From an uncultured Draconibacterium sp. (GTDB taxonomy: Bacteria; Bacteroidota; Bacteroidia; Bacteroidales; Prolixibacteraceae), in contig NZ_OY771647.1 of the NCBI RefSeq assembly GCF_963674925.1, forward strand, positions 2,371,501-2,435,500: a stretch of DNA of 64,000 bases. Reading direction: 5' to 3'. The notes under the pieces are model-generated. The model saw nothing but the letters and a program-made list of their open reading frames with translations. It ran no database searches and was not told where the DNA came from. The first letter of the stretch is position 1; each line of letters begins with the position of its first letter. Both the position numbers and the translations under genes were made by a program. Shown here one piece after another: positions 43,421 through 53,213 of the stretch.

Positions 43421-46030
43421 ATGATTACAAATAGTATCAATAAAACGATTTTGCTTGTGGCTATTATGCTGGGAGTACTTTCAGCATGGGCACAACAATA
43501 CCCCTATCAAAATCCCGGATTAAGTTCGGAAGCACGTGCAAAAGATTTGGTTTCGCGATTAACACTCGAAGAAAAAGCAATACTTATGTGCGACCAGTCG
43601 GATGCTATTCCGAGGCTTGGGATTAAAAAATTTAATTGGTGGAGCGAAGCGCTTCACGGTTATGCCAACAATGATAATGTAACTGTTTTCCCGGAACCCA
43701 TTGGTATGGCAGCTTCGTTTAACGACGAATTACTGCTTGAAATTTACGATGCGGTTTCAGATGAAGGACGGGCCAAATACAACGAGTGGATAAATGCCGG
43801 AAACGAAAACAAACGTTTTCTGAGCCTTTCGGTGTGGACTCCAAACGTGAACATTTTTCGCGATCCGCGTTGGGGGCGTGGCCAGGAAACCTATGGTGAA
43901 GATCCTTACCTGACTTCCCGAATGGGCGTTTCAGTGGTAAAAGGATTACAGGGGCCAGCTGATGCCAAATACCGAAAGTTGCTGGCTTGTGCAAAACACT
44001 TTGCCGTGCATTCGGGCCCGGAGTGGAGCCGCCACGAGCTTAACCTGAACGATATTAGTCCGCGCGAATTATACGAAACCTATTTACCTGCATTTAAAGC
44101 CCTGGTTCAGGATGCCGATGTGCGCCAGGTGATGTGTGCTTATCAGCGCCTCGACGATGAACCTTGTTGTGGCAACACCCGGCTTTTGCAGCGAATTTTG
44201 CGCGACGAGTGGGGATATGAGTACATGGTCGTTTCTGATTGCGGAGCTGTTACCGATTTTTTTACAACACACAATGTTTCCTCCGATGCGGTACATGCGG
44301 CCTCCAAAGCGGTTTTGGCTGGTACCGATGTGGAATGTGTTTGGGAAAATTATCCGTTTATGAATCTTCCCGAAGCTGTTGAACGCGATTTGATTAAAGA
44401 AGAAGATATTGATAGAAGCGTGGTGCGTTTGTTAACCGGGCGTTTTGATCTGGGCGATTTCGACGACGATGCAATTGTTCCCTATGCTCAAATTCCGCCA
44501 TCGGTTTTAAACAACGAAAAACATCGTCAACTTGCACTCGACATGGCACGGCAAACGATGACACTTCTACAAAATAAAAATGAGGTGTTGCCTTTATCAA
44601 AGAAGACAAAGAAAATTGCAGTGATTGGCCCCAATGCCAACGACGAGCCCATGTTGTGGGGTAATTACAACGGAACACCGGTTCGCACGATTTCAATTCT
44701 GGAAGGCATAAAAACCAAAGTTCCGGAACAAAAAATAGTGTACGATAAGGCTTGTGATTTGGTGGAAGATAAAGTAACCGAAAGTTATTTTGATCAGTGC
44801 AGTTTTGAAGGCAAACCGGGAATCAAGGCTAGATATTGGAACAACCCCGACCGTAAAGGAGAAGTGGTAACAACAGACCAAATTGTAAATCCGATTAAAA
44901 AGACCACTGCCGGCCAGCACGAATTTGCATCGGGTGTGAAGCTTGAAGGATTTTCGGCCATTTACGAAACAGAATTTGTTGCCAAATCGAGCGAAGAAAT
45001 TGTTTTTAAAGGTGGCGCTACCGGACATTACGAATTGTTGGTAAACGGCGAAACGATTAGCCAATACGACAATTGGAGAACACTTTCTTCACGAATTCCT
45101 TACCAGGTGGAGGCCGGGGAAAAATACAAAATTGAAATTCGCTATGCACAATTGAATAACTGGCAGGCCAATATCGAATTTAACTTCGGTAAAGAAGTGG
45201 ATGTGGATTATACCGAACTCATCAAAAAACTAAAGGATGTAGAAACTGTGGTGTTTGTTGGTGGTCTTTCCGGAAATCTGGAGGGCGAAGAAATGCCGGT
45301 TTCGTACCCCGGTTTTAAAGGTGGCGACCGCACCAATATCGATTTACCTTCAGTTCAGCGAAACTGTTTGAAGGCTTTAAAAGAAGCAGGCAAAAAAGTA
45401 GTTTTTGTAAACTGTTCAGGTTCTGCCATAGCTTTAACGCCCGAAACCGAAACCTGCGATGCCATTTTACAAGCCTGGTATGCCGGCGAATCGGGTGGGC
45501 AGGCCATTGCCGATGTGCTGTTTGGCGATTACAACCCTTCGGGAAAACTACCAGTTACTTTCTACAAAAGTTCCGATCAGTTGAACGATTTTGAGGATTA
45601 CTCGATGAAAGGGCGTACTTACCGTTACATGGAAGACGCTTTGTTTCCCTTTGGTCATGGACTGAGTTATACCGATTTTGAAATTGGTGAAGCTACCCTT
45701 AGCAACTCAACAATCAGTACCGATGAAACCATTCAAATTACAGTTCCGGTTGCCAATAAAGGAGCTTACGACGGAACCGAAATCGTTCAGGTATACGTGC
45801 GTAAAGTTGATGATATTGAAGGCCCCATTAAAACCTTGAAAGGCTTTAAACGCCTTGAAGTAGAAAAGGGAAAATCGAAGGATGCAGTGATTGATTTGCC
45901 ACCTTCATCTTTCGAATTTTACGATTGGGCGCAACGAAAAATGACCGTAACACCGGGGCAGTATGAAGTACTGTATGGCAACAGTTCAAATGCAAGCGAA
46001 TTAAAAAAGCAAACAGTCACAATTCAGTAA
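43421..46030 (+). CDS. GH3 beta-xylosidase/beta-glucosidase with PA14 insert
   Basis: 869 residues from the ATG at 43421, which gives a clean signal peptide (KTILLVAIMLGVLSAWAQ). Starts at 43400 or a TTG at 43376 would overlap GH97 and prepend polar residues. The (beta/alpha)8 domain has KHFAVHSGPEWSRH and the nucleophile Asp273 in VVSDCGAV. The SDCGA form and ECVWENYPFMNLPEAV are typical of beta-xylosidases. A PA14 domain is inserted in the second domain (about 455-575, GIKARYWNNPDRKG to NWQANIEF). FPFGHGLSYTDF and a fibronectin-III-like domain close the protein. It would release xylose from oligosaccharides in the periplasm. Confidence 0.93.
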   Translation: MITNSINKTILLVAIMLGVLSAWAQQYPYQNPGLSSEARAKDLVSRLTLEEKAILMCDQSDAIPRLGIKKFNWWSEALHGYANNDNVTVFPEPIGMAASFNDELLLEIYDAVSDEGRAKYNEWINAGNENKRFLSLSVWTPNVNIFRDPRWGRGQETYGEDPYLTSRMGVSVVKGLQGPADAKYRKLLACAKHFAVHSGPEWSRHELNLNDISPRELYETYLPAFKALVQDADVRQVMCAYQRLDDEPCCGNTRLLQRILRDEWGYEYMVVSDCGAVTDFFTTHNVSSDAVHAASKAVLAGTDVECVWENYPFMNLPEAVERDLIKEEDIDRSVVRLLTGRFDLGDFDDDAIVPYAQIPPSVLNNEKHRQLALDMARQTMTLLQNKNEVLPLSKKTKKIAVIGPNANDEPMLWGNYNGTPVRTISILEGIKTKVPEQKIVYDKACDLVEDKVTESYFDQCSFEGKPGIKARYWNNPDRKGEVVTTDQIVNPIKKTTAGQHEFASGVKLEGFSAIYETEFVAKSSEEIVFKGGATGHYELLVNGETISQYDNWRTLSSRIPYQVEAGEKYKIEIRYAQLNNWQANIEFNFGKEVDVDYTELIKKLKDVETVVFVGGLSGNLEGEEMPVSYPGFKGGDRTNIDLPSVQRNCLKALKEAGKKVVFVNCSGSAIALTPETETCDAILQAWYAGESGGQAIADVLFGDYNPSGKLPVTFYKSSDQLNDFEDYSMKGRTYRYMEDALFPFGHGLSYTDFEIGEATLSNSTISTDETIQITVPVANKGAYDGTEIVQVYVRKVDDIEGPIKTLKGFKRLEVEKGKSKDAVIDLPPSSFEFYDWAQRKMTVTPGQYEVLYGNSSNASELKKQTVTIQ

Positions 46031-46134
46031 TCCCGTTTTGAGCAGGGTGCTCAAACGAAGATGATGTGGCGGTTGACAGAATTGGAGTTCATCTGAAGTT
46101 GGGGATTTCCATTATTAACAGACGATAGAAATAG

Positions 46135-48495
46135 ATGAAATACTACAGAAATAATACGAAGAACAATTACAAAGGGCGAATTATATACATTATTTCGCTG
46201 TGCCTTGCTCTACTGGTTTTTGGAAAAGTAAGTATGGCGCAGTCATATGCTGCCTGGTATCAGGATGCTCAAAACAGAATTGATACGCTGCGAAAAGGCG
46301 ATTTTGGTATCCGGATAATAGACAAAGACGGCAACCCGTTTGAAGGAGATGTTTCGGTGCATTTGAAAAAACACGAGTTCCCCTTTGGTATTGCCTTCGA
46401 TTTTTATGAAGGTGAAACAAGTATGGGGAATTCATACAGTTCTACTGCGCCCGTTCAGGCCGATACCGATGCCAAAATATACCAAAGCGAAAGGTGGAGC
46501 GATTACCTGGCATATGCAATTCCGGTTGAAAGTGGTAAAAACTATAAGCTTACCTTAAAATTTGCCGAGATATATTTCGATTCAGGTAATTCGCGGGTTT
46601 TTAATGTGAAGGTCGAAAACCAGTTATTTCTCGAGAATTACGATGTTTACACCGAGGCCGGCGGAAAAAACATAGCCGTTGATACCGCCATCACCATTCT
46701 GGCCACCGACAACCAAATAAATATCGAATTGATCGCCGTCACCGATAATGTATCAATCAAAGGAATTCAGCTGGAGGAAATTGGAGGGACACAGGTAACG
46801 CGAATCAATTGTGGAGGTCCGGAATTAATCACCGGTGAAGGAAATTCCTATCAAAGCGAGCAGGGATTTTTCGATCCTGAGGTAAATACAGTTGCTTCAA
46901 ACGAACAGTGGATGCAAGCAACCATGTACAAGTATTTCAATTATGGAGTTACCGGAAATTCGTTCAAGTGGAGTGGTGTTCAGCCCAGTCATACCACCCC
47001 GAATTATTCCAATTTTGAGAATGCACTTCGGTGGACCCAAAAAGTAGGCTGGAAGATTAGGGGCCACAATTTACTTTGGGGAGGCAATGATGGACATTCA
47101 ACCCCCGACTGGGTAAGGAACCTGCCAACTACGGAGGCTTTTATTGATACCTGTAAGATGAGAGTTGTTCGCGATGTTTCACGTTATAAGGGACTCATTT
47201 CAGAATACGATGTAGTCAATGAACCTTTATCCGGTCATGCCGATTGGATGCGAAATACACATGGCGATTCAATTATCTGGAACAGTTTTAAATGGGCACG
47301 TTCTGCCGACCCTGATGCTGACTTGTATGTAAACGATTACAATGTAGAATACAATTGGGGACAGGCTGCGGAATACCGCGATTTAATTCTGGAAATTATA
47401 GAGAATGGAGGGCCTGTTACGGGAGTTGGCATGCAGGCGCATTTTTGGGATTGTTGCCGGCCAAACGTTGATGAATTGGTAAAAAATATAAATATTATTG
47501 CGGAAGCCGGTTTGCCAATTAGGCTAACAGAGTACGACTTTGGTGGTGATCTCACCGAAGCAGAACAGGCTGAAGATCTTATAAAAGTGTTGACAGTCGC
47601 ATTTTCGCACCCATCGGTTAACGGAATGATAAGTTGGGTATTGAGAGACTCTGATGATGACAGTGGCTGGCGTCCGAGTTCAGGATATTTCAATTGGGAT
47701 TATACGCCAAAATTAGCTGCCGACACCTTATTGTATTACACTCAAAAGTTGTGGGCTACCAATTTCGATTCACAGATAAGTAGCACAAGCTCTCTTGATT
47801 TTAACGCCTACTACGGCGATTACGAAATTGAAGTGGCTTTTGGCGATACTGTGAAAGTATTTACGGTACCATGCCTCAAAGAGAATGAAGATTCGATTTT
47901 CACTTTATATGAAACCAACGCAAAATTAAAAGGACCTCAACTATTAAGTGCGACATGGGAGGCTGATAATTTGGTTAAGCTCGAATTTGATAAGCCGATT
48001 GATAACAGCTCACTGGTTCGAAGCCACTTTAAATTTTTCTCATCCAATGGGATCGGGCTCGACAATGTGGAAGCTGATCCGTATAATGAGAAGGCTATTC
48101 TTTTACAGCTTGACAGCAATGTTGACCAGGATAGCTACCACACTGTAGCTTACTTTCCTGGAAGTATGAAAGCCACCGATGGAAGTTCTGCTGATGCATT
48201 CGGACCGGAGAAAATTGGTAATCAGGATACCGAGGTTGGTATAGTTCTGGAAAAGGACTTGGATAACGAACTGAGAGTATTCCCGAACCCGGCTACAACA
48301 GTGTTAAATATCGAATATACTGAAGCTCCTTACAAAGTAGCGGTTTACAACAGTCTCGGAGTACTCGTACATGCAACGGTAAGTTCTGAGCCGCTGGTAA
48401 ATATTAATATAAACAGCTTTACAAAAGGATTGTACCTGGTGCGGATTACCGATACCGAAAATAATGTTTTAACCCGCAAAGTAATAGTAAATTAA
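46135..48495 (+). CDS. GH10 endo-xylanase with inserted malectin-like domain and T9SS tail
   Basis: 786 residues; signal segment 16-36. A GH10-like start (HEFPFGIAFDF, 80-90) is interrupted by a ~125-residue beta domain (about 105-232) resembling malectin/CBM carbohydrate-binding folds (VESGKNYKLTLKFAEIYFDSGNSRVFNVKV). The TIM barrel then continues: GNSFKWSGVQP, GHNLLWGG, acid/base Glu363 in YDVVNEPLSG and nucleophile Glu466 in LTEYDFGG. An immunoglobulin-like domain (about 605-705) and a type A T9SS sorting domain (about 715-786, FPNPATTVLNIEY to RKVIVN) end it. It should act at the cell surface or be released, cutting the xylan backbone. Confidence 0.93.
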   Translation: MKYYRNNTKNNYKGRIIYIISLCLALLVFGKVSMAQSYAAWYQDAQNRIDTLRKGDFGIRIIDKDGNPFEGDVSVHLKKHEFPFGIAFDFYEGETSMGNSYSSTAPVQADTDAKIYQSERWSDYLAYAIPVESGKNYKLTLKFAEIYFDSGNSRVFNVKVENQLFLENYDVYTEAGGKNIAVDTAITILATDNQINIELIAVTDNVSIKGIQLEEIGGTQVTRINCGGPELITGEGNSYQSEQGFFDPEVNTVASNEQWMQATMYKYFNYGVTGNSFKWSGVQPSHTTPNYSNFENALRWTQKVGWKIRGHNLLWGGNDGHSTPDWVRNLPTTEAFIDTCKMRVVRDVSRYKGLISEYDVVNEPLSGHADWMRNTHGDSIIWNSFKWARSADPDADLYVNDYNVEYNWGQAAEYRDLILEIIENGGPVTGVGMQAHFWDCCRPNVDELVKNINIIAEAGLPIRLTEYDFGGDLTEAEQAEDLIKVLTVAFSHPSVNGMISWVLRDSDDDSGWRPSSGYFNWDYTPKLAADTLLYYTQKLWATNFDSQISSTSSLDFNAYYGDYEIEVAFGDTVKVFTVPCLKENEDSIFTLYETNAKLKGPQLLSATWEADNLVKLEFDKPIDNSSLVRSHFKFFSSNGIGLDNVEADPYNEKAILLQLDSNVDQDSYHTVAYFPGSMKATDGSSADAFGPEKIGNQDTEVGIVLEKDLDNELRVFPNPATTVLNIEYTEAPYKVAVYNSLGVLVHATVSSEPLVNININSFTKGLYLVRITDTENNVLTRKVIVN

Positions 48496-48524
48496 GTTTT
48501 TAACAGTTTTAGAATTCAATTAAA

Positions 48525-48650
48525 ATGAAGACTCAAAATAGCCTGATTTTATTCATCGGATTGCTACTTTCAACGGTGGGCTACGCACAAAACCCCATCA
48601 TTCAAACCTATTTTACTGCCGACAAAGCCTTAAAAGTGAATATCAACTAA
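48525..48650 (+). pseudogene. Truncated GH43 gene remnant (41 codons)
   Basis: ATG to TAA, 41 residues. A complete signal peptide (MKTQNSLILFIGLLLSTVGYAQ) is followed by NPIIQTYFTAD, then the frame turns into KALKVNIN and stops. The DNA matches the intact GH43-CBM6 gene start near 53282-53317 at almost every base over about 36 nt, including the QNPIIQTYxTAD segment with the catalytic-base Asp. The catalytic body is missing. It is too short to be an enzyme and is best read as a duplicated GH43 gene cut off just after the first catalytic residue, possibly when the GH98 gene was inserted. Confidence 0.75.
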
Positions 48651-48740
48651 AAAAAGAATCATAAAATGTCCACTTGCCTATTGGGAATAGTGGTTATCCG
48701 AAAAGGAAAACAGGCAATACAATGGATGAGACTTAAAAAT

Positions 48741-51700
48741 ATGAAACAAGATAATTTTACTTCAAGATATAAGAGCAAATACAAGATTGGCTTTTTTCTT
48801 ATGCTAACCATCTTTTCGATGTTTTTGGGATTACACACCAATGCTCAGGAGAAGCCTTTGCGCCGACCGATCTCACCGGAACAGCCGATGTGGTTGATTC
48901 ACGTTGATGTGTGGAATTGGCCTGATCCGCAGAAGATTATCGATTTAATACCGGAAGATATTCGTCCGTATGTTGTGATGAACCTTTCTCTTTCGGTTTC
49001 GAAGGGGGACGATGGACGATTCAATATTGTGGAGTATGGGTATGAAACCTTGAAGTCGTGGATACGGGTTTGTGGCGACAATCAAATGTGGGCTTGTGTG
49101 CAGATTGCCAGTGGAGGAATTGCTCACTTACCCGACGATGACCTGACTTTATACGATGAATTCTTTCGTGACTATCCTCATTTCCTGGGTTTTAATTATG
49201 CCGAACAGTTTTGGGGATTTGATGATGTTAATTGGATTTGGGAAAACCGCATGACTCATTTTGCCGATTTGCTAAAACTAAGTAACAAATATGGCGGTTA
49301 TCTTTTTGTGAGTTTATGCTGGAACCAATGGGGACAGGCGCTCAATCCAATAGGTATGCTGAAACGAGTCCCTGAGTTTGCAGAAGCATGTCGTAAATAC
49401 ACGGAGAACTATGTCGTATTTGATAAACATACTCAGGCGGGCTTTTTGTCAGATCGGGAGGGGATGAGTTTAGGAGCCTATCTTTCGGGGTATGCAGGCC
49501 AGTACGGTATTCGTTACGATGGAACCGGATGGACTGGTCCTGATCCGGATGCTGATGACAATGCCTGGACTACAGCAACAGGAACTGCTCCGCACCTGGA
49601 GCATATGTTGTTAACCGGGCTAACAGTTATGGACGGACCGGAATTAATCTGGACAGAGGATTTCTATGAAACGAATAGAAAAAATATCGATAATGGTTAC
49701 CAGACCAGGAACTGGGCGAAATATCCGCAATTCGATAATGAGTATATGGATCTTTTCCGTAAAGTTATTGATGGGACCGTTCGGATTCCGACCCGGGAAG
49801 AGGTAATAAACAGAACGAAGTATGTTATTATCCATGATGTTAACCTGGGGAGTTCAGATGACGTTTATAGTTCTCCTCAAACCTTGTATGAGGGGCTTTA
49901 TCGTATGGATGATGATGGAAACTGGGCTGACAACAAATCTTTCTTCAAAAAAACAGGGCGTTATCCGACTATCCCGACTGTTTTTGATCTGGATGGAGAT
50001 CTGGCAAATTCATTCGAATATCAAATTAAAAAATCAGAATATGATACCCGCTGGCCTTCTATTTCGGATAAAGTGAGCGAGTTTAATAATGTTTTCCCCG
50101 AAGAATATACCGGCGATATTTATGCCGGACGTTACGACAATGCTTGGATAATTTATAACCCATACAAATCTGGCTTGGTTGTAAACGGAATGCGCGAGAA
50201 TAAAACAGCATCCGGGCATATTCCGTTTAAATACAACACTTGCGAGGCTATGGATTTGACCTATTCGAGGTATAGTTCAAGTATTGTGCGGGAATATGCA
50301 GATAGCGTAACATTTTATTTGGCCAATTTTGATAATGAGTTAGAGCCGAACAGCCGGCTGACTGATATCATTAAAATTATTGGGAGCACGAACAAACCAA
50401 CTTACACTTTTAAAGAACGGGGTGATCAGCCGCATTTGGCAAGCTCGATTACCGAAAACTGGGAAGACGGGGTGTTTACCTTAACTGTAGCACACAATTG
50501 TGCCGTGGATATCACTATTAAATGTGCTGGTAGTGCAACTGATCGTTTGACGGGCGCTGTTCAGCCAGTAGCATTAATGGCACCTAAAAAGCCGGCACCT
50601 TATACCGGTCCTCACCAGTACGAAGCGGAATGTTTCGATTACAAAAACGGCGTGAACCTTATTACAAACGGATACAGTGGTGGCATTCGAAATTATACTG
50701 GTCAGGGATATTTGGAGTTCGGATCCAACTCTGCTGCAGCAGCGCGGAGCTCTGTAACGGTTTTGCGCTCGGGAAAATATATGCTGAAAACGAAATACTC
50801 TGTTACCGGTAGCAATATTCAATCGATAGACTTGTATGTGAATGATGAAAAAGTGGTAACTCCGGTTTTCGCAAAAACATCAACTTATAGCGATTGGGGA
50901 ATAAATACTCAGATTATTGATTTGAATGCCGGAAAGAATGTGATTGAGTTCAAGTCCAACTCAAGTAGAAACACTAAATTTTATATCGACAATATTGTGG
51001 CGACACAAAACTCGAATAATGGGGTTTACCACTTTGAGGACGATGTTGCAACATCAGCGGCATCTACTCCTGCGGCCGAGCTTATTTCGGTTCAAAGCGG
51101 AAGTGCCGGAGTTGTAGAATATACCAGTGCGAATAGCAAAACAAGCAACTGTTTTAAGTCGTATACGGTTGGCGGGACTAATGGAACAGGAGTGGCTGAT
51201 CTGGATATGTTTCCTTCTGATGCAACCGATTATACCATTACCTGGAAAGAATATTATGGTACTTCAGAAGGTAAAAAAGGTGTATTGCTTAGGGGAACAG
51301 GCGACAACGGTTCGTGTACATATGCCGAAGGAATGAAACAGGGCTATTTGTTTATTGCTTTGAATAATAATGATGGTACAGTTTCTTTGCAACCATATGT
51401 GGCAGGAACTAACGGTATTACCAGTAAGTCAACTTATAACAGCAGTTTTACAATAAATGCCGGAGAGCCATGTTGGTACCGGGCTGTTTCAAACGGAAAT
51501 CAATTTGTATTTGAATGTTCCGCAGACAGTGTTAACTGGGAAGGGGCTTCAACAACCTTATTCGCTGATGATACTTATACCAAGGGGGCAACCCAATTGG
51601 TTTGGGGTTTGAATGCCAATAACTTCGATTGGCAAATGGATAATATTACTTATGCTTTAAATGGTAATATTACTTTAACAAAATTTGCACTTAAAGATTT

Positions 51701-53204
51701 TACCTATGAGGAAGGTGATGGTCCTTCCGCCAGTCAGGTGTTTTCTGTTTCCGGTAATTCACTCTTGGGTGATGTAGTACTAACTGCTCCAGATAAGTTT
51801 GAGATTTCGTTGAGTGCTGAATCTGACTTCGTCTCGCAACTTACACTTACACCAACACAAGGAGAATTGGCACCAACCAATATATACGTCCGTATGAAAT
51901 CCGGCTTAGGTATTGCAACTCATACCGGCGATATTTTGGTGCATTCAGCAGCTGTAATCGATATGTCAGTAAGTCTGCAAGGAAATGTATCACGTAAATA
52001 TATCCCAACATCCAGGATTTATAATTTTACAGAAGACACTCCATCAACAATCGCCCAAACACCACCTGCGGATAATGTTTCGGTTGGTGAAGGCAATGGC
52101 GCCACTGCCGGTGTGTTTTCATATACCGATGCTGATGGATTAATAAGTAATGTACTGAAGCCATACAGTGTAGCAGGGAAAAATGGCACAGGTGTGCTCA
52201 ATCTTGATTTGTTTTCAGAAACAAGTACCGATTATTCTGTTACATGGAAACAATATTACACTACAACCGGCGACTTTAAAAATGGCATGTTACTGCGGGG
52301 AGATGTTAGCAATTTAGGTGATGTATCCTCGGGCTACGAGAAAGGCTTGATGTTCGGTTATCTTTTTCTTCCTTACCGATATGGTAGCGGTATTCAGTTT
52401 CGCGTTTATAAAACAAGTTCAGCAACAAGTATGTATCCAATGATTAGTAAGGATGTTGCAATAACGGTAAGTACTGGTAACCCTATATGGTATCGGGCAA
52501 CGATTTCAGGAACCGCTTCTGTTTCATTAAAACTTGAATATTCTACCGATGGTACAACCTGGAATGTTGGGGTTGAAGGGACAGATTCTGCTAACCCGTA
52601 CCAATCCGGAGCAACCCAGGCTGTTTGGGGATTGTGGGCTTCTTCAACAGGATTCTGCATGGATGATATTACATTCGAAGGAATGGAGTCAGAAGAAGCA
52701 TCTACCATTAGTGTTTGGGCATCATTAAGCGATTTCGTTTATGAAAGCCAGCAGGGGCCGTCAGAGGCTCAGTCATTTAATGTTTCAGGTCGTAATTTAA
52801 TAGCAGATATTGAGGTTGTTGCACCCGATGATTACGAAGTGAGTTTAGATGAAGCTCAGGGATATTCTTCCTCAGTGGTAATCCCTCAAACCAATAACAT
52901 GGTTGAAGATATAACTGTGTATGTAAGGTTGAAAGCAGGATTATCAGGAGGCTATTATTCAGGTGATATACTAATAACATCAGCAAATGCGGTTGAGAAG
53001 TCAATATATGTATACGGACAGGTTGATTGGCCTACTGATGTAAACGTTGTCCCGGAAGCTTCAGCAACTGTTGTTTCTGTTGAATATTACACCATAACCG
53101 GGCAACGGGTTCTTAGTGTCGACAATAAAGAAGGTCTATTTATTGAAAGAAAACAAATGTCGGATGGAACGGTATCGGCATCTAAAATATTTATAACAAA
53201 ATAA
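48741..53204 (+). CDS. Giant multidomain GH98 enzyme
   Basis: 1487 residues from ATG 48741, which directly precedes a signal peptide; ATG 48666 would add 25 unlikely residues. GH98 landmarks are RRPISPEQPMWLIHVDVWNW and LIPEDIRPYVVMNLSLS, with GFNYAEQFWGF (candidate acid Glu155), FLSDREGMS (Asp238) and GPELIWTED (Glu301). GH98 enzymes are blood-group endo-beta-galactosidases or, in Bacteroides xylan loci, glucuronoarabinoxylan endo-xylanases; the context favours the latter. A CBM6/35-like domain is at nt 50600-51010. Two copies of a LamG-like domain (51020-51660, 52015-52690) alternate with two copies of a beta domain (51670-52005, 52705-53035). A T9SS-like tail ends it. It is probably surface-exposed. 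Confidence 0.88.
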   Translation: MKQDNFTSRYKSKYKIGFFLMLTIFSMFLGLHTNAQEKPLRRPISPEQPMWLIHVDVWNWPDPQKIIDLIPEDIRPYVVMNLSLSVSKGDDGRFNIVEYGYETLKSWIRVCGDNQMWACVQIASGGIAHLPDDDLTLYDEFFRDYPHFLGFNYAEQFWGFDDVNWIWENRMTHFADLLKLSNKYGGYLFVSLCWNQWGQALNPIGMLKRVPEFAEACRKYTENYVVFDKHTQAGFLSDREGMSLGAYLSGYAGQYGIRYDGTGWTGPDPDADDNAWTTATGTAPHLEHMLLTGLTVMDGPELIWTEDFYETNRKNIDNGYQTRNWAKYPQFDNEYMDLFRKVIDGTVRIPTREEVINRTKYVIIHDVNLGSSDDVYSSPQTLYEGLYRMDDDGNWADNKSFFKKTGRYPTIPTVFDLDGDLANSFEYQIKKSEYDTRWPSISDKVSEFNNVFPEEYTGDIYAGRYDNAWIIYNPYKSGLVVNGMRENKTASGHIPFKYNTCEAMDLTYSRYSSSIVREYADSVTFYLANFDNELEPNSRLTDIIKIIGSTNKPTYTFKERGDQPHLASSITENWEDGVFTLTVAHNCAVDITIKCAGSATDRLTGAVQPVALMAPKKPAPYTGPHQYEAECFDYKNGVNLITNGYSGGIRNYTGQGYLEFGSNSAAAARSSVTVLRSGKYMLKTKYSVTGSNIQSIDLYVNDEKVVTPVFAKTSTYSDWGINTQIIDLNAGKNVIEFKSNSSRNTKFYIDNIVATQNSNNGVYHFEDDVATSAASTPAAELISVQSGSAGVVEYTSANSKTSNCFKSYTVGGTNGTGVADLDMFPSDATDYTITWKEYYGTSEGKKGVLLRGTGDNGSCTYAEGMKQGYLFIALNNNDGTVSLQPYVAGTNGITSKSTYNSSFTINAGEPCWYRAVSNGNQFVFECSADSVNWEGASTTLFADDTYTKGATQLVWGLNANNFDWQMDNITYALNGNITLTKFALKDFTYEEGDGPSASQVFSVSGNSLLGDVVLTAPDKFEISLSAESDFVSQLTLTPTQGELAPTNIYVRMKSGLGIATHTGDILVHSAAVIDMSVSLQGNVSRKYIPTSRIYNFTEDTPSTIAQTPPADNVSVGEGNGATAGVFSYTDADGLISNVLKPYSVAGKNGTGVLNLDLFSETSTDYSVTWKQYYTTTGDFKNGMLLRGDVSNLGDVSSGYEKGLMFGYLFLPYRYGSGIQFRVYKTSSATSMYPMISKDVAITVSTGNPIWYRATISGTASVSLKLEYSTDGTTWNVGVEGTDSANPYQSGATQAVWGLWASSTGFCMDDITFEGMESEEASTISVWASLSDFVYESQQGPSEAQSFNVSGRNLIADIEVVAPDDYEVSLDEAQGYSSSVVIPQTNNMVEDITVYVRLKAGLSGGYYSGDILITSANAVEKSIYVYGQVDWPTDVNVVPEASATVVSVEYYTITGQRVLSVDNKEGLFIERKQMSDGTVSASKIFITK

Positions 53205-53213
53205 AATTCGATT

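Noticed and set aside
46034..46057. Hairpin CGTTTTGAGCA/TGCTCAAACG after GH3 as a terminator
   Set aside because: The stem is good but no T run follows; at most an RNA processing or stability element.
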